Shown here: positions 28,657-36,856 of the stretch, in pieces
Numbering within the stretch: position 1 is the first letter of the stretch
How the letters are laid out: each line of letters opens with the position of its first letter
Assembly: GCF_002287065.1 (NCBI RefSeq)
Contig: NZ_NSJZ01000010.1
Location: 1 to 64,000, forward strand
From: Paracoccus salipaludis
GTDB lineage: Bacteria; Pseudomonadota; Alphaproteobacteria; Rhodobacterales; Rhodobacteraceae
Reading direction: 5' to 3'
Length of the DNA stretch: 64,000 bases
Program-made: the position numbers and the translations under genes
The notes under the pieces: generated by a model
Database searches by the model: none
What the model saw: only the letters and a program-made list of their open reading frames with translations
What the model was told of the DNA's origin: nothing

Positions 28657-29930
28657 GCCGTGCCCCAGATGTCGGCGCAGATGGACGCGTACCAGCCCGC
28701 GCCATGATCGGCCTCGGCCTGCCTGAACTCCGGCCCGGCCTCCAGCGGGCTGACCCCGCCGGAGCCTGCGACCTCGACGACCTTCCCGCCCTCGGCCCGA
28801 TAGACGCCTGCAACCGAGATGCCCCATCCCGGGCCGACCAGGCTGTAGCAGGTGTTGGCAAAGCTCGCGGGCGGCGGCTCGCGTCCGGCCAGATCGGCGG
28901 TGATGGCTGCCGCCGCGACCTTGGCCTGCGCATTGGCGCAGAAGCCGGACTTGGGCATCGGCGCGGCGATGGTCGCGTCCCCGAGGACATACACGCCCGG
29001 GACATGGACGGATTCGAACCGGTCGGCCCGCACCGGCACCCAGCCCGTCTCGTCGGTCACGCCCGCGCGTTCCGCGATCAGCCCGGCCTTCTGCGGCGGG
29101 ATGACGTTCAGCACGTCCGCCTTGTGGCGGGTGCCGAAGGCGGTGAGGGCCGTGCGGGTGCTTGCGTCGACCTCGACCACCAGCCCGTCGTCGCTCTGGC
29201 CGACCCATTCGATCATCTCGCCGTAAAGCGCCTGCCAGCCCTGCCGGAACAGCGGCTGCTTGGCAAACCTGTCCTGCGAATCCAGGATGAGGACCCTGGA
29301 CCGCGGCTTGTGGGTCTTGAAGTAGTGCGCGACCATGCTGGCCCGCTCGTAAGGGCCGGGCGGACAGCGGAAGGCGCCCTGCGGCACCACCATGACAAAG
29401 GTGCCGCCATCCTCCATCGCCTCGAGCTGGCGGCGAAGCAGCTGCGTCTGCGGGCCCGCCTTCCAGGCATGGGGAGCAAGCTCGGCCGCCGCCTCGTCAT
29501 AGCCGGCCAGATCGCCCCAGCGGAAATCGATGCCGGGCGACAGCACCAGCCGGTCCCAGTCCAGCCGCGCGCCGTTCGAAAGGCCGAGGCTGCGGGCCGA
29601 ACCATCCACGTCCTCGGCCCGGGCGTGGATCACCTCGATCCCCGCCGCACGCAGACCGTCGAAGCCATGCGTGATGCTGTCCCAATCCCGCAACCGGCCG
29701 AGGTAAAGGTTCGAGAAGGGGCAGGTCACGAACTGCTCCTGCGGCTCAACCAGGGTGATCCGCAGGTCCGGGTTCAGGCGGCGCAGGTAACGCGCCGCCG
29801 TCGCGCCCCCAAAACCGCCGCCGACGACGGCCACGTGGGCCGCCGCCTGCGCGCGCAGGATTTGGGGCAGCGCAAGCGTCCCCATGCCCGCGCCCATGGC
29901 CAGAAGCATGTCCCGTCGCGTCGCCCTCAT
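28653..29930 (-). CDS. soxF: Sulfide dehydrogenase flavoprotein subunit (SoxF/FccB-like)
   Basis: The FAD subunit of flavocytochrome c sulfide dehydrogenase, 425 residues. It has a Tat signal (MRATRRDMLLAMGAGMGTLAL), the dinucleotide motif VAVVGGGFGGATAARYL, FVTCPFSNLYLG (the region of covalent FAD attachment), FRCPPGPYERAS and KSGFCANAQAKVAA (the two redox cysteines). The C-terminus is the usual FCSD dimerisation part. It starts with an ATGA overlap on the cytochrome gene upstream, as in fccAB/soxEF pairs. It oxidises sulfide, or regenerates Sox proteins, in the periplasm and passes electrons to the c-type heme. Confidence 0.92.
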   Translation of the reverse strand: MRATRRDMLLAMGAGMGTLALPQILRAQAAAHVAVVGGGFGGATAARYLRRLNPDLRITLVEPQEQFVTCPFSNLYLGRLRDWDSITHGFDGLRAAGIEVIHARAEDVDGSARSLGLSNGARLDWDRLVLSPGIDFRWGDLAGYDEAAAELAPHAWKAGPQTQLLRRQLEAMEDGGTFVMVVPQGAFRCPPGPYERASMVAHYFKTHKPRSRVLILDSQDRFAKQPLFRQGWQALYGEMIEWVGQSDDGLVVEVDASTRTALTAFGTRHKADVLNVIPPQKAGLIAERAGVTDETGWVPVRADRFESVHVPGVYVLGDATIAAPMPKSGFCANAQAKVAAAAITADLAGREPPPASFANTCYSLVGPGWGISVAGVYRAEGGKVVEVAGSGGVSPLEAGPEFRQAEADHGAGWYASICADIWGTA

Positions 29931-30232
29931 GACCCGATCTCGGCGAACCAATGGGCAAGCGCCCGGATCTGGGCCTCGTCATAGCCCTTCATCAGCCGGG
30001 GCATGATCGTGGCGGCCGGATCGGCGCCGTCGCGGAAAGCCAGCATCCGCTCGGCCGCCGTCGCCTCGGGAAGCCCGGCGATCGAGGGGATGGCGCCGGG
30101 CGACCGCCCGTCCGGCCCGTGGCAACTGGCGCAAGGCCCGGCGAGCACCTGCACTGCGGCAGCGTCAAGGTCCTGCGCCCCTGCCGCGCCGGGCCCGCCA
30201 GCAAGAAAGACGATGGAAAGAAGACGGATCAT
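29927..30232 (-). CDS. Monoheme cytochrome c subunit of the sulfide dehydrogenase
   Basis: A 101-residue exported c-type cytochrome with a signal peptide (MIRLLSIVFLAGGPGAAGAQ), heme motif CASCH and a distal Met in IMPRLMKGYD. Pairing with the downstream flavoprotein by a 4-base overlap identifies it as the electron-accepting FccA/SoxE-type subunit, although SoxE of Paracoccus is a diheme protein and this one carries a single CxxCH. Its ATG overlaps a stop codon of an upstream in-frame remnant, suggesting that another operon gene once preceded it. Confidence 0.9.
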   Translation of the reverse strand: MIRLLSIVFLAGGPGAAGAQDLDAAAVQVLAGPCASCHGPDGRSPGAIPSIAGLPEATAAERMLAFRDGADPAATIMPRLMKGYDEAQIRALAHWFAEIGS

Positions 30233-30540
30233 GCCTCGGCCTTCGGCTTGGTGACGGTCAGTTCATCCTGGCCGGAAGGCTCGCACGGCATCCTGCCGAA
30301 TCTCAACTCCGAGGATCGGCACCGCGGCTGTCCAGGCGAGTGGCGACCGGCAGCGGCCAAGCGCCCGCATTCCGCTGAACACGGCGCAGGCCGACAGCGG
30401 GATCGCTGCCCGAAGACGGGCGCGGAACAGCGAACGGGCCGGCAGGATGCCCGATCCCGGCTGCCGTTCCACTCAGGGTCCGATAGGCCGCCGCCCGTCG
30501 ACCGGGCTGCCCTTTCCGGAACGGGACCGGGGAACGATGG
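30233..30540. other. 308-base gap between tpa and the sulfur cluster
   Basis: No intact gene. On the minus strand the last 60 or so bases before the cytochrome read EPSGQDELTVTKPKAEA and stop in an ATGA overlap with its start codon, which looks like the surviving C-terminus of a deleted upstream gene. The rest (30300-30540) has only short frames with poor codon use; no terminator with a T tract was found after tpa. Confidence 0.5.
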
Positions 30541-31920
30541 TCATCCGGCCAGCTTCGCCAGCGCGCGGTCCATGGCGTCGGTGATGCGGTCGATATCGTC
30601 GGGCGTGGCGATCAGCGCGGGCGACAGGCAGAGGGTGTTGTTCAGCCCCGGCAGCGAGCGGTTCGTCGCACCGATGATGACCCCCTGGGCCATGCAGTCG
30701 GCCACGATCGCCTGCACCATCCTCTCGTCCAGCGGCTCCTTCGTGGCGCGGTCGGCAACCAGCTCGGCGCCGCAGAACAGGCCCTTGCCCCGGACATCGC
30801 CGATAACCGCATGGCGCTCCATCAAAGCCTGCAGGTTCGCCATCAGGCGCTCGCCCATGGCGACGGTGTTGGCCAGCAGCCCCTCGTCCTCGATGATCCG
30901 CATGTTCTCGATGGCGGCGACGGGGCCGGCGGTGCAGCCGCCGAAGGTCGAGATGTCGCGGAAATAGCTCATGCTGTCCTCGGGCGCGTCCTTGAACATC
31001 TCGAAGACGCGCTCGGTCGTCGCCGTGCACGAGATCGCCGCATAGCCCGACGCCAGCCCCTTGGCCATGGTGACGAAGTCGGGTTCGATGCCGTAGTTCT
31101 GATAGCCGAACCAAGTGCCGGTGCGCCCCAGGCCGCAGACGACCTCGTCGATGTGCAGAAGGATGTCGTACTTGCGGCAGATCTCCTGCACGCGCGGCCA
31201 GTAACCCTCGGGGGGCGTGATGACGCCGCCGCCCGCCGTGACCGGTTCCAGCACGATCGCGCCGATGCTGTCGGGGCCTTCGCGCAGGATGACCTCCTCG
31301 ATGGCATCCGCCGCGCGCTCGCCGTAGTTCCCGACGTGCCACTGCTTGCGGTATTCCAGGCAGTGCGGCACGCGGACGAAGCCGTCCGGGTAAGGGCCAT
31401 ACTGCATCGCCCGCTGATCCTGCCCGCTGGTCGCGAGCGTGCCGATGGTGGTGCCGTGATAGTCGCGCTCGCGGTAGAGGATCTTCCACTTGCGGCCGCC
31501 GTGATGGCGGGCCGCGATCTGGCGCACCATCTTGTAGACCTTCTCGTTCGCCTCGGAACCCGAGTTCGAGTAGTAGACGCGGCTCAGCCCCGGCATCTTC
31601 GCGATCAGCTTCTCGGCAAACACCGCGCCGGGCACCGTGCCCGCGGCGCCGGCATAGTAGTTCAGCCGGATCAGCTGGTCGCGCACGGCATTGGCGATGC
31701 TTTCGCGGCCGTACCCCACGTTGACCGTCCAGACCCCGCCCGAGACGGCATCGAGGTACTCGGTCCCCTTCGCATCCCAGAGGCGCATCCCCCTGCCCTC
31801 GACGAAGACGCGGGGATCGGCGGTCTCGTATGGCTTGTGCTGGCTCAGGTGGTGCCAGACATGGGCGCGGTCAGCCGCGACGACGCCCGACAGGTCGTTC
31901 AGGGTTTCAGTGTGCTGCAT
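30541..31920 (-). CDS. tpa: Taurine-pyruvate aminotransferase
   Basis: A PLP class III transaminase, 459 residues, converting taurine and pyruvate to sulfoacetaldehyde and alanine. The whole sequence follows the Tpa pattern I know from Paracoccus/Rhodobacter relatives: AADRAHVWHHLSQHKP, DAVSGGVWTVNVGYGRESIA, YYSNSGSEANEKVYKMVRQIA, LHIDEVVCGLGRTGTWFGYQNYG, TMAKGLASGY (PLP lysine) and TFGGCTAGPVAAIENMRII. No sulfoacetaldehyde acetyltransferase (xsc) or taurine transporter (tauABC) is nearby. It diverges from an amide/amino-acid-type ABC operon, so a related amine substrate is also possible. Confidence 0.88.
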   Translation of the reverse strand: MQHTETLNDLSGVVAADRAHVWHHLSQHKPYETADPRVFVEGRGMRLWDAKGTEYLDAVSGGVWTVNVGYGRESIANAVRDQLIRLNYYAGAAGTVPGAVFAEKLIAKMPGLSRVYYSNSGSEANEKVYKMVRQIAARHHGGRKWKILYRERDYHGTTIGTLATSGQDQRAMQYGPYPDGFVRVPHCLEYRKQWHVGNYGERAADAIEEVILREGPDSIGAIVLEPVTAGGGVITPPEGYWPRVQEICRKYDILLHIDEVVCGLGRTGTWFGYQNYGIEPDFVTMAKGLASGYAAISCTATTERVFEMFKDAPEDSMSYFRDISTFGGCTAGPVAAIENMRIIEDEGLLANTVAMGERLMANLQALMERHAVIGDVRGKGLFCGAELVADRATKEPLDERMVQAIVADCMAQGVIIGATNRSLPGLNNTLCLSPALIATPDDIDRITDAMDRALAKLAG

Positions 31921-32250
31921 GGTGGCGATCCTGCGGTGTAGAGGTTGTCAAAGGCAGTCCAGGCGGGCGGCGCGAAGGGTAGCCCCGGGCGCATGGGCCC
32001 GGGCCGGGCGGACCCGGCAGCAAAGTCCGAATCAGCCGGGAAAACAGAAGGGCGACGTCCACGCACGGACCTCGCCTGCTGCCGACGACGACGGCACCGC
32101 GCCCTCGAAAAAGGCACCAGATCGCTGTTTCCAGTAGGATTCCTGTTTCCGGCAGCCGGTTTCATCTTCATGGACACACGATCATATCTATCCGTATAGT
32201 TATTAGAGTTGCTTCCGCTTCGAATGGCAACGCAAACAACAGGGAACCCC
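31921..32250. other. 330-base divergent control region (tpa / ABC operon)
   Basis: It contains GC-rich structured DNA near tpa (31981-32020, including GCCGGG/CCCGGC pairing and a motif similar to that at 14883) and an AT-rich block at 32165-32215 that is striking against the genome background and carries the promoter and palindrome annotated separately. No coding frame with good codon use was seen. Confidence 0.55.
32171..32200 (+). promoter_or_regulatory. Candidate sigma-70 promoter with overlapping palindrome
   Basis: TGGACA (32171-32176) and TATAGT (32195-32200) are separated by 18 bases, close to the -35/-10 consensus, 51 bases before the binding-protein start. The palindrome CTAT-CCGT-ATAG (32188-32199) overlaps the -10 element, an ideal site for a repressor. 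The GntR/FCD regulator encoded at the end of the same gene run (39610) is the natural candidate, by inference only. Confidence 0.5.
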
Positions 32251-33462
32251 ATGCTCAATCGCCGCAGCTTCCTGACCACCTCGTCCCTTGCCGCGATCTC
32301 TCTCGCCACTCCGGGCCTTCTGGGCCGGGCTTCCGCCCAAGGGGCGGCGCTGAAGATCGGGGTGCCCGTGCCGATCTCGGGCGCCTTTGCCGCGAACGGC
32401 AAGTTCGCCACCATCGGCGCGCAGATGGCGGCCGAGGAGGTCGCGAAGGCCCACGGGATCGAGGTCTCGACCCTCGATCTGGACACCGAGGGCAAGCCCG
32501 CGACCGCCGTGCGCAAGGTTCAGGACGCGCTGGCGCAGGACGGGATCAAGCTGTTCGCGGGCGGCATCCTGTCGTCCGAGTCGCTTGCCATGGGCAAGGA
32601 GATCGAGCGCGGCGGCGGCAGCTTCATGACCACGGCGGGCGCGGACGAGATCACCGGCCCCGACTGCAACAAGGCCACCTTCCGCTGGTCGGTGCCGACC
32701 TTCGGCGCCATCGACCAGACGGTTCGCCCGATCATCGACGCCCTGCCCGAGGCAAAGCGCTGGTACACGATCACGCCCCAGTACGTGTTCGGCGACGGGC
32801 TTCTGAACGCGGCCAAGGCCGTCTTTGCCGAAAAGGGCATCGAGCACGTCGGCAACAGCTATCACTCGCTGACCGACAAGGAGTTCAGCGGCTACCTGAC
32901 CAATGCGATCTCCGCCCAGCCGGACGTGCTGCTGCTGCTGAACTTCGGCGCGCAAAGCTCGGATACGCTGCGCCAGGCGGTCAGCTTCGGGCTGAAGCAG
33001 CGCATGACGATCGTCGTGGCCTGGGCCTCGGGGCTGGAACAGTTCGAGGCGCTGGGCCCGGACATCTGCGAGGGCGTCTATTTCGGCGCGCAGTACTGGC
33101 ACGGGGCCGACACGCCCCTGAACCGCGAACTGGTGGCGCGCGTGCAGGAAAAGCACGGCTTCAACCCGAACTATTCCTTCGCCGGGTCCTACATCATCAG
33201 CAAGCTGCTGCTGGACGCGGCCGCCAAGGCAGGCTCGGCCGAGGGGTCGGCAGTGATCGGCCAGCTCGAAGGGCTGAAATACACGGGCCTGACCGGCGAG
33301 GAGGAGATCCGCGCCGCCGACCACCAGGTCATCAAGGATTACTACCTGCTCAAGGGCAAGGCCAAGGACGCCATGGCCGGCAAGGACGACTACGTGGACA
33401 TCATCAGTTCGGGCAAGTCCTTCCTGTCCGCCGAGCAGTCCGGCTGCAAGATGACGGCCTGA
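32251..33462 (+). CDS. Branched-chain amino acid-type ABC transporter substrate-binding protein
   Basis: A 403-residue periplasmic binding protein with an N-terminal signal bearing an RR pair (MLNRRSFLTTSSLAAISLATPG) and the LivK/AmiC-like fold (KIGVPVPISGAFAANGKFATIGAQMAAEEV). ATG 32251 follows AGGGAAC. It is the first gene of the transporter operon and is followed by a hairpin before the permease genes, typical of the higher binding-protein expression seen in such operons. The ligand is unknown; the linked amidohydrolase and M81 protein suggest an amide, carbamoyl or peptide-like compound. Confidence 0.92.
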   Translation: MLNRRSFLTTSSLAAISLATPGLLGRASAQGAALKIGVPVPISGAFAANGKFATIGAQMAAEEVAKAHGIEVSTLDLDTEGKPATAVRKVQDALAQDGIKLFAGGILSSESLAMGKEIERGGGSFMTTAGADEITGPDCNKATFRWSVPTFGAIDQTVRPIIDALPEAKRWYTITPQYVFGDGLLNAAKAVFAEKGIEHVGNSYHSLTDKEFSGYLTNAISAQPDVLLLLNFGAQSSDTLRQAVSFGLKQRMTIVVAWASGLEQFEALGPDICEGVYFGAQYWHGADTPLNRELVARVQEKHGFNPNYSFAGSYIISKLLLDAAAKAGSAEGSAVIGQLEGLKYTGLTGEEEIRAADHQVIKDYYLLKGKAKDAMAGKDDYVDIISSGKSFLSAEQSGCKMTA

Positions 33463-33476
33463 AGTCCGCCGCCCTT

Positions 33477-33504
33477 CTCCGCGCGGCGCATGACCCGCGC
33501 GGAG
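33477..33504 (+). promoter_or_regulatory. Intercistronic hairpin after the binding-protein gene
   Basis: CTCCGCGCGG (33477-33486) pairs perfectly with CCGCGCGGAG (33495-33504) across an 8-base loop, with no T tract. Placed between the binding-protein and first permease genes it probably stabilises the upstream mRNA end or attenuates read-through. Confidence 0.6.
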
Positions 33505-33535
33505 ACCTTCCCGCGCCCGACTTCAGGAGAGTTGC

Positions 33536-34390
33536 GTGATCTACCTTTTCCAGATTCTGAACGGCATCGGCCTGGGAATGCTGTATTTCCTGCTGGCCGT
33601 CGGCCTCAGCGTCATCTTCGGCCTGCTCCAGTTCGTGAACTTCGCCCATGGCGCGTTCTACCTGCTGGGCGCCTACCTGACCTTCGACCTGACCCAGCGC
33701 GGTTTCAGCTTTTGGGCGGCGATGCCGATGGCCACGCTGATCGTGGCGGGCATCGCCGCCGCGATCGAGGCGCTGCTTCTGCACCGCATCTACAAGCTGC
33801 CGCACACCTTCCACATCCTCGTGACGGTCGGCCTTGCGCTGGTGATCCAGGAACTGGTGATCATCGCCTGGGGCCCCTTGGGCGGCAGCGTGCCCGCGCC
33901 CGAGGGGCTGCAGGGCGTCGTGATCGCGGGAGACTTCATCTATCCGCAGTACCGCCTGTTCACCATCGGCTTCACCGCCGTTCTTGCCGGGCTGCTGTGG
34001 TGGCTGCTGGAAGGCACGCGGCTGGGCGCCATCGTCCGCGGCGGGTCCGAGTCGCCGTCGAACATGGCGCTGCTGGGCTACAACACCATGCGCATCAACA
34101 CGGCCGTCTTCGGCTTCGGCGCGGGGCTGGCCGGTCTGGCGGGCGCCCTGGCGGCGCCGATCCGGGGGGTCGAGCCCTTCATGGGCGTCGAGGCGCTGTC
34201 GGTGGCCTTTGTCGTCGTCGTGATCGGCGGCATGGGCAGCTATACGGGCGCGCTGGTCGCGGGCCTTCTGGTCGGCATTGTCCAAAGCGTCATGACCACC
34301 GTCTGGCCCGAAGGGGCCCGGCTCATGATCTACCTCGGCATGGCGCTCGTGATCGCGACGATGCCGCGCGGCCTGCTGGGGAGAGCCTGA
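33536..34390 (+). CDS. livH: Branched-chain amino acid-type ABC permease (LivH-like)
   Basis: A 284-residue inner-membrane permease with about eight hydrophobic segments and the family patterns ILNGIGLGMLYFLLAVGLSVIFGLLQFVNFAHGAFYLLGAY and VVVIGGMGSYTGALVAGLLVG. The start codon is GTG at 33536 preceded by CAGGAGAG. It forms the membrane channel together with the LivM-like protein encoded 1 base downstream. Confidence 0.93.
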   Translation: MIYLFQILNGIGLGMLYFLLAVGLSVIFGLLQFVNFAHGAFYLLGAYLTFDLTQRGFSFWAAMPMATLIVAGIAAAIEALLLHRIYKLPHTFHILVTVGLALVIQELVIIAWGPLGGSVPAPEGLQGVVIAGDFIYPQYRLFTIGFTAVLAGLLWWLLEGTRLGAIVRGGSESPSNMALLGYNTMRINTAVFGFGAGLAGLAGALAAPIRGVEPFMGVEALSVAFVVVVIGGMGSYTGALVAGLLVGIVQSVMTTVWPEGARLMIYLGMALVIATMPRGLLGRA

Positions 34391-34391
34391 G

Positions 34392-35363
34392 ATGCATCCG
34401 CTCGACAAACCCGCCGTGCAGTTCGGCCTGGCGGTGCTGACCGTCGCCGTGCTGCCGCTGTTCCTGACCTCGGGCATCCTCGCGACCGAGATCCTGATCT
34501 TCGCCATGGTCGTGGCCGCCTGCAACCTCCTGCTCGGCTACACGGGCCTTCTGTCCTTCGGGCAGGGCATCTTCTTCGGCGTCGGCACCTATGCGGCCGG
34601 CATCTGCCTGACCCGCTGGCAGGTGCCCGTGCCGCTGGTGCTTGCCGGTTCCGCCATCCTCGGCGCGGCGATCGCTACGCTGGTGGGATGGCTGTCGATC
34701 CGGCGGCAGGGCGTCTACTTCGTCATGCTGACGCTGGCCTTCTCGCAGCTGTTCTATTTCATGGCCTACACGTTCAGCGGCATCACGGGCGGGGACAACG
34801 GCCTTCTGGGCGTGCCGCGTCCCAGCCTCGGCGGCGCAGAACTGAACGCGCCCTGGTCCTATTACACCTATGTCGCGGTCTGCTTCCTGGCAATCTTCGC
34901 CATCCTGGTGATGGTCACGCAATCGACCTTCGGCCGCACGCTGATCGCGATCCGCGAGAACGAGGGTCGCGCCGCCGCGATCGGGTTCCCGACCCGCCTG
35001 TTCAAGATCGAGGCCTTCGCCATCTCGGGCGCGGTCACGGCTTTCGGGGGCGCGCTGCACGCCATGCTGATCGGCGTCGCCCCGCTGTCGAACATCGAAC
35101 ACCACACCAGCGAGCTGATCCTGATCATGACCATCATCGGCGGCAGCTCCAGCCTGTTCGGTTCGGTGCTGGGGGCGGGCTTCTACCTGCTTCTGGCCGA
35201 CGCGCTGTCCGCGGTCTGGCCGCGCTGGCTGCTGCTTCTGGGCCTCGTGCTGGTTGCCGTGGCGCTGTTCCTGCAGCGCGGGCTGTGGGGGCTGGTCGAG
35301 CGCCTGTATGACGCCGTGCTTCGGCGCGAGCCCAGCCCGACCAAGCCGGCCGAGGAGCACTGA
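34392..35363 (+). CDS. livM: Branched-chain amino acid-type ABC permease (LivM-like)
   Basis: A 323-residue second permease with 9-10 hydrophobic segments, containing CNLLLGYTGLLSFGQGIFFGVGTYAAG and IRENEGRAAAIGFPTRLFKIEAFAISG, both hallmarks of LivM. It ends in a charged cytoplasmic tail (ERLYDAVLRREPSP). One base separates it from livH, and livG starts one base after its stop, so the genes are co-translated. Confidence 0.93.
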   Translation: MHPLDKPAVQFGLAVLTVAVLPLFLTSGILATEILIFAMVVAACNLLLGYTGLLSFGQGIFFGVGTYAAGICLTRWQVPVPLVLAGSAILGAAIATLVGWLSIRRQGVYFVMLTLAFSQLFYFMAYTFSGITGGDNGLLGVPRPSLGGAELNAPWSYYTYVAVCFLAIFAILVMVTQSTFGRTLIAIRENEGRAAAIGFPTRLFKIEAFAISGAVTAFGGALHAMLIGVAPLSNIEHHTSELILIMTIIGGSSSLFGSVLGAGFYLLLADALSAVWPRWLLLLGLVLVAVALFLQRGLWGLVERLYDAVLRREPSPTKPAEEH

Positions 35364-35364
35364 G

Positions 35365-36051
35365 ATGACCGACATCGCATTGCAGACCCGCGGGCTGGGC
35401 GTGAAATACGGCAGCTTCAACGCCCTGGCCGACGTCGATCTGGCGATCCGCCGCAACAGCGTCCATTCGATCATCGGGCCCAACGGCGCGGGCAAGACCA
35501 CGCTGTTCCATGCGCTGACCGGGCGCGTCCGCGCCTCTGCCGGGCGGATTGAACTGGATGGTCAGGACATAACGACCACCTCTGACGACGACCGGGTGCG
35601 GCTGGGGATCGCGCGGTCCTTCCAGGTCACGAGCCTGTTCCCGAACCTGACCCTGCGCGAGAACCTGCGCCTTGCCGCGCAGGGGCGCACGCCCTGGCAG
35701 GCGCTGGCCCCGTGGCGGCGGGCAGAGTCGAACACAAGCGCGCTGGCCATCGCCGACGAGGTGATCTCGCGGCTGGAACTGGGCGCCGTGGCGGGGCGGA
35801 TCGCGGGCGAGCTGTCGCACGGCCAGCAGCGCCGGCTCGAGGTGGGCATGGCCATCGCCGCCCGTCCCCGCGTCATCCTGCTGGACGAGCCGACCTCGGG
35901 CATGGGCATCGACGACATCGAGGCTATGAAGGAACTGATCCGCGACCTCGGGCGCGACCACACCGTGCTGTTCATCGAGCACAACATGGGCATCGTCATG
36001 AACATCTCGGACATGGTCACGGTGATGCGGCTGGGCCGCAAGCTGGTCTAG
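35365..36051 (+). CDS. livG: LivG-like ABC ATPase with premature amber codon
   Basis: An ABC transporter nucleotide-binding subunit, 228 residues as read. Motifs: Walker A GPNGAGKTT, signature LSHGQQRRLE, Walker B VILLDEPTSGMG and the switch His in IEHNMG. After GRKLV the codon is TAG (36049-36051), where homologs have Glu (LVEGPP). The same frame then continues for 26 more codons (GPPAVVREDPEVQRAYLGNM and onward) to a TGA overlapping livF by ATGA, the normal family end. This is a nonsense change, or a sequencing error, removing the C-terminal tail. All catalytic motifs lie before it, so the truncated protein might still work. Confidence 0.9.
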   Translation: MTDIALQTRGLGVKYGSFNALADVDLAIRRNSVHSIIGPNGAGKTTLFHALTGRVRASAGRIELDGQDITTTSDDDRVRLGIARSFQVTSLFPNLTLRENLRLAAQGRTPWQALAPWRRAESNTSALAIADEVISRLELGAVAGRIAGELSHGQQRRLEVGMAIAARPRVILLDEPTSGMGIDDIEAMKELIRDLGRDHTVLFIEHNMGIVMNISDMVTVMRLGRKLV

Positions 36052-36128
36052 GGCCCGCCCGCCGTCGTGCGCGAGGACCCCGAGGTGCAGCGCGCCTACC
36101 TGGGCAACATGATCACCGGAGACATCGC

Positions 36129-36836
36129 ATGACGCCTGCGCTGCGCCTGTCGGACCTGCACAGCCACTACGGGAAAAGCCACATCCTCCAGGGCGTGTCG
36201 CTGGAGGTGGCGCCCGGCGAGATCGTCACGCTTCTCGGCCGCAACGGCGCCGGGAAAAGCACGACCCTGAAGACGGCGGTCGGCCTGATCACCCCCAGCC
36301 AAGGCCGGGTCGAACTGGAGGGCCGGGACGTCACCGGCCAGCCCGCCCACCGCATCGCGGCCGCAGGGCTCTCGCTGGTGCCCGAGGACCGGGGCATCTT
36401 CCAGCTGCTGACGGTCGAGGAAAACCTGCGCATCGCCGAACGCCGCGGCGCGCGCTGGTCGATCCGGGACATCTACGGGATCTTCCCGCGCCTCGAGGAA
36501 CGCCGGAAGAACGGCGGCGGCCAGCTTTCGGGCGGCGAGCAGCAGATGCTGTCCATCGCCCGTGCGCTGCTGGGCGGGCCGAGGGTGCTGATGCTGGACG
36601 AACCCGTCGAGGGCCTCGCCCCGATCATCGTCGAGGAGATCGTGGCCCAGATCCGCCTGATCCGCGACGCCGGCGTGCCGATCCTTCTGGTCGAGCAGAA
36701 CCTTGCCGTCTGCAGCCAGCTGGCCGACCGCCACTATATCCTGGAACTGGGCCGGATCGTGCATTGCGCCACGGCCGAACAGTTCCGGTCCGACCCCGAC
36801 ACCATCGACCGCTATCTCGGCGTCAAGGCCGCCTGA
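36129..36836 (+). CDS. livF: LivF-like ABC ATPase
   Basis: The second ATPase of the transporter, 235 residues. Walker A GRNGAGKST, Q-loop region EDRGIFQLLTVEENL, signature LSGGEQQMLSIARAL, Walker B VLMLDEPVEGLAP and switch VEQNLAV are all intact. The ATG at 36129 overlaps the TGA that ends the full-length livG frame, supporting the view that livG originally extended to 36132. It ends 20 bases before the amidohydrolase gene. Confidence 0.94.
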   Translation: MTPALRLSDLHSHYGKSHILQGVSLEVAPGEIVTLLGRNGAGKSTTLKTAVGLITPSQGRVELEGRDVTGQPAHRIAAAGLSLVPEDRGIFQLLTVEENLRIAERRGARWSIRDIYGIFPRLEERRKNGGGQLSGGEQQMLSIARALLGGPRVLMLDEPVEGLAPIIVEEIVAQIRLIRDAGVPILLVEQNLAVCSQLADRHYILELGRIVHCATAEQFRSDPDTIDRYLGVKAA

Positions 36837-36856
36837 GGCGGGAAGGAAAGCAATCC

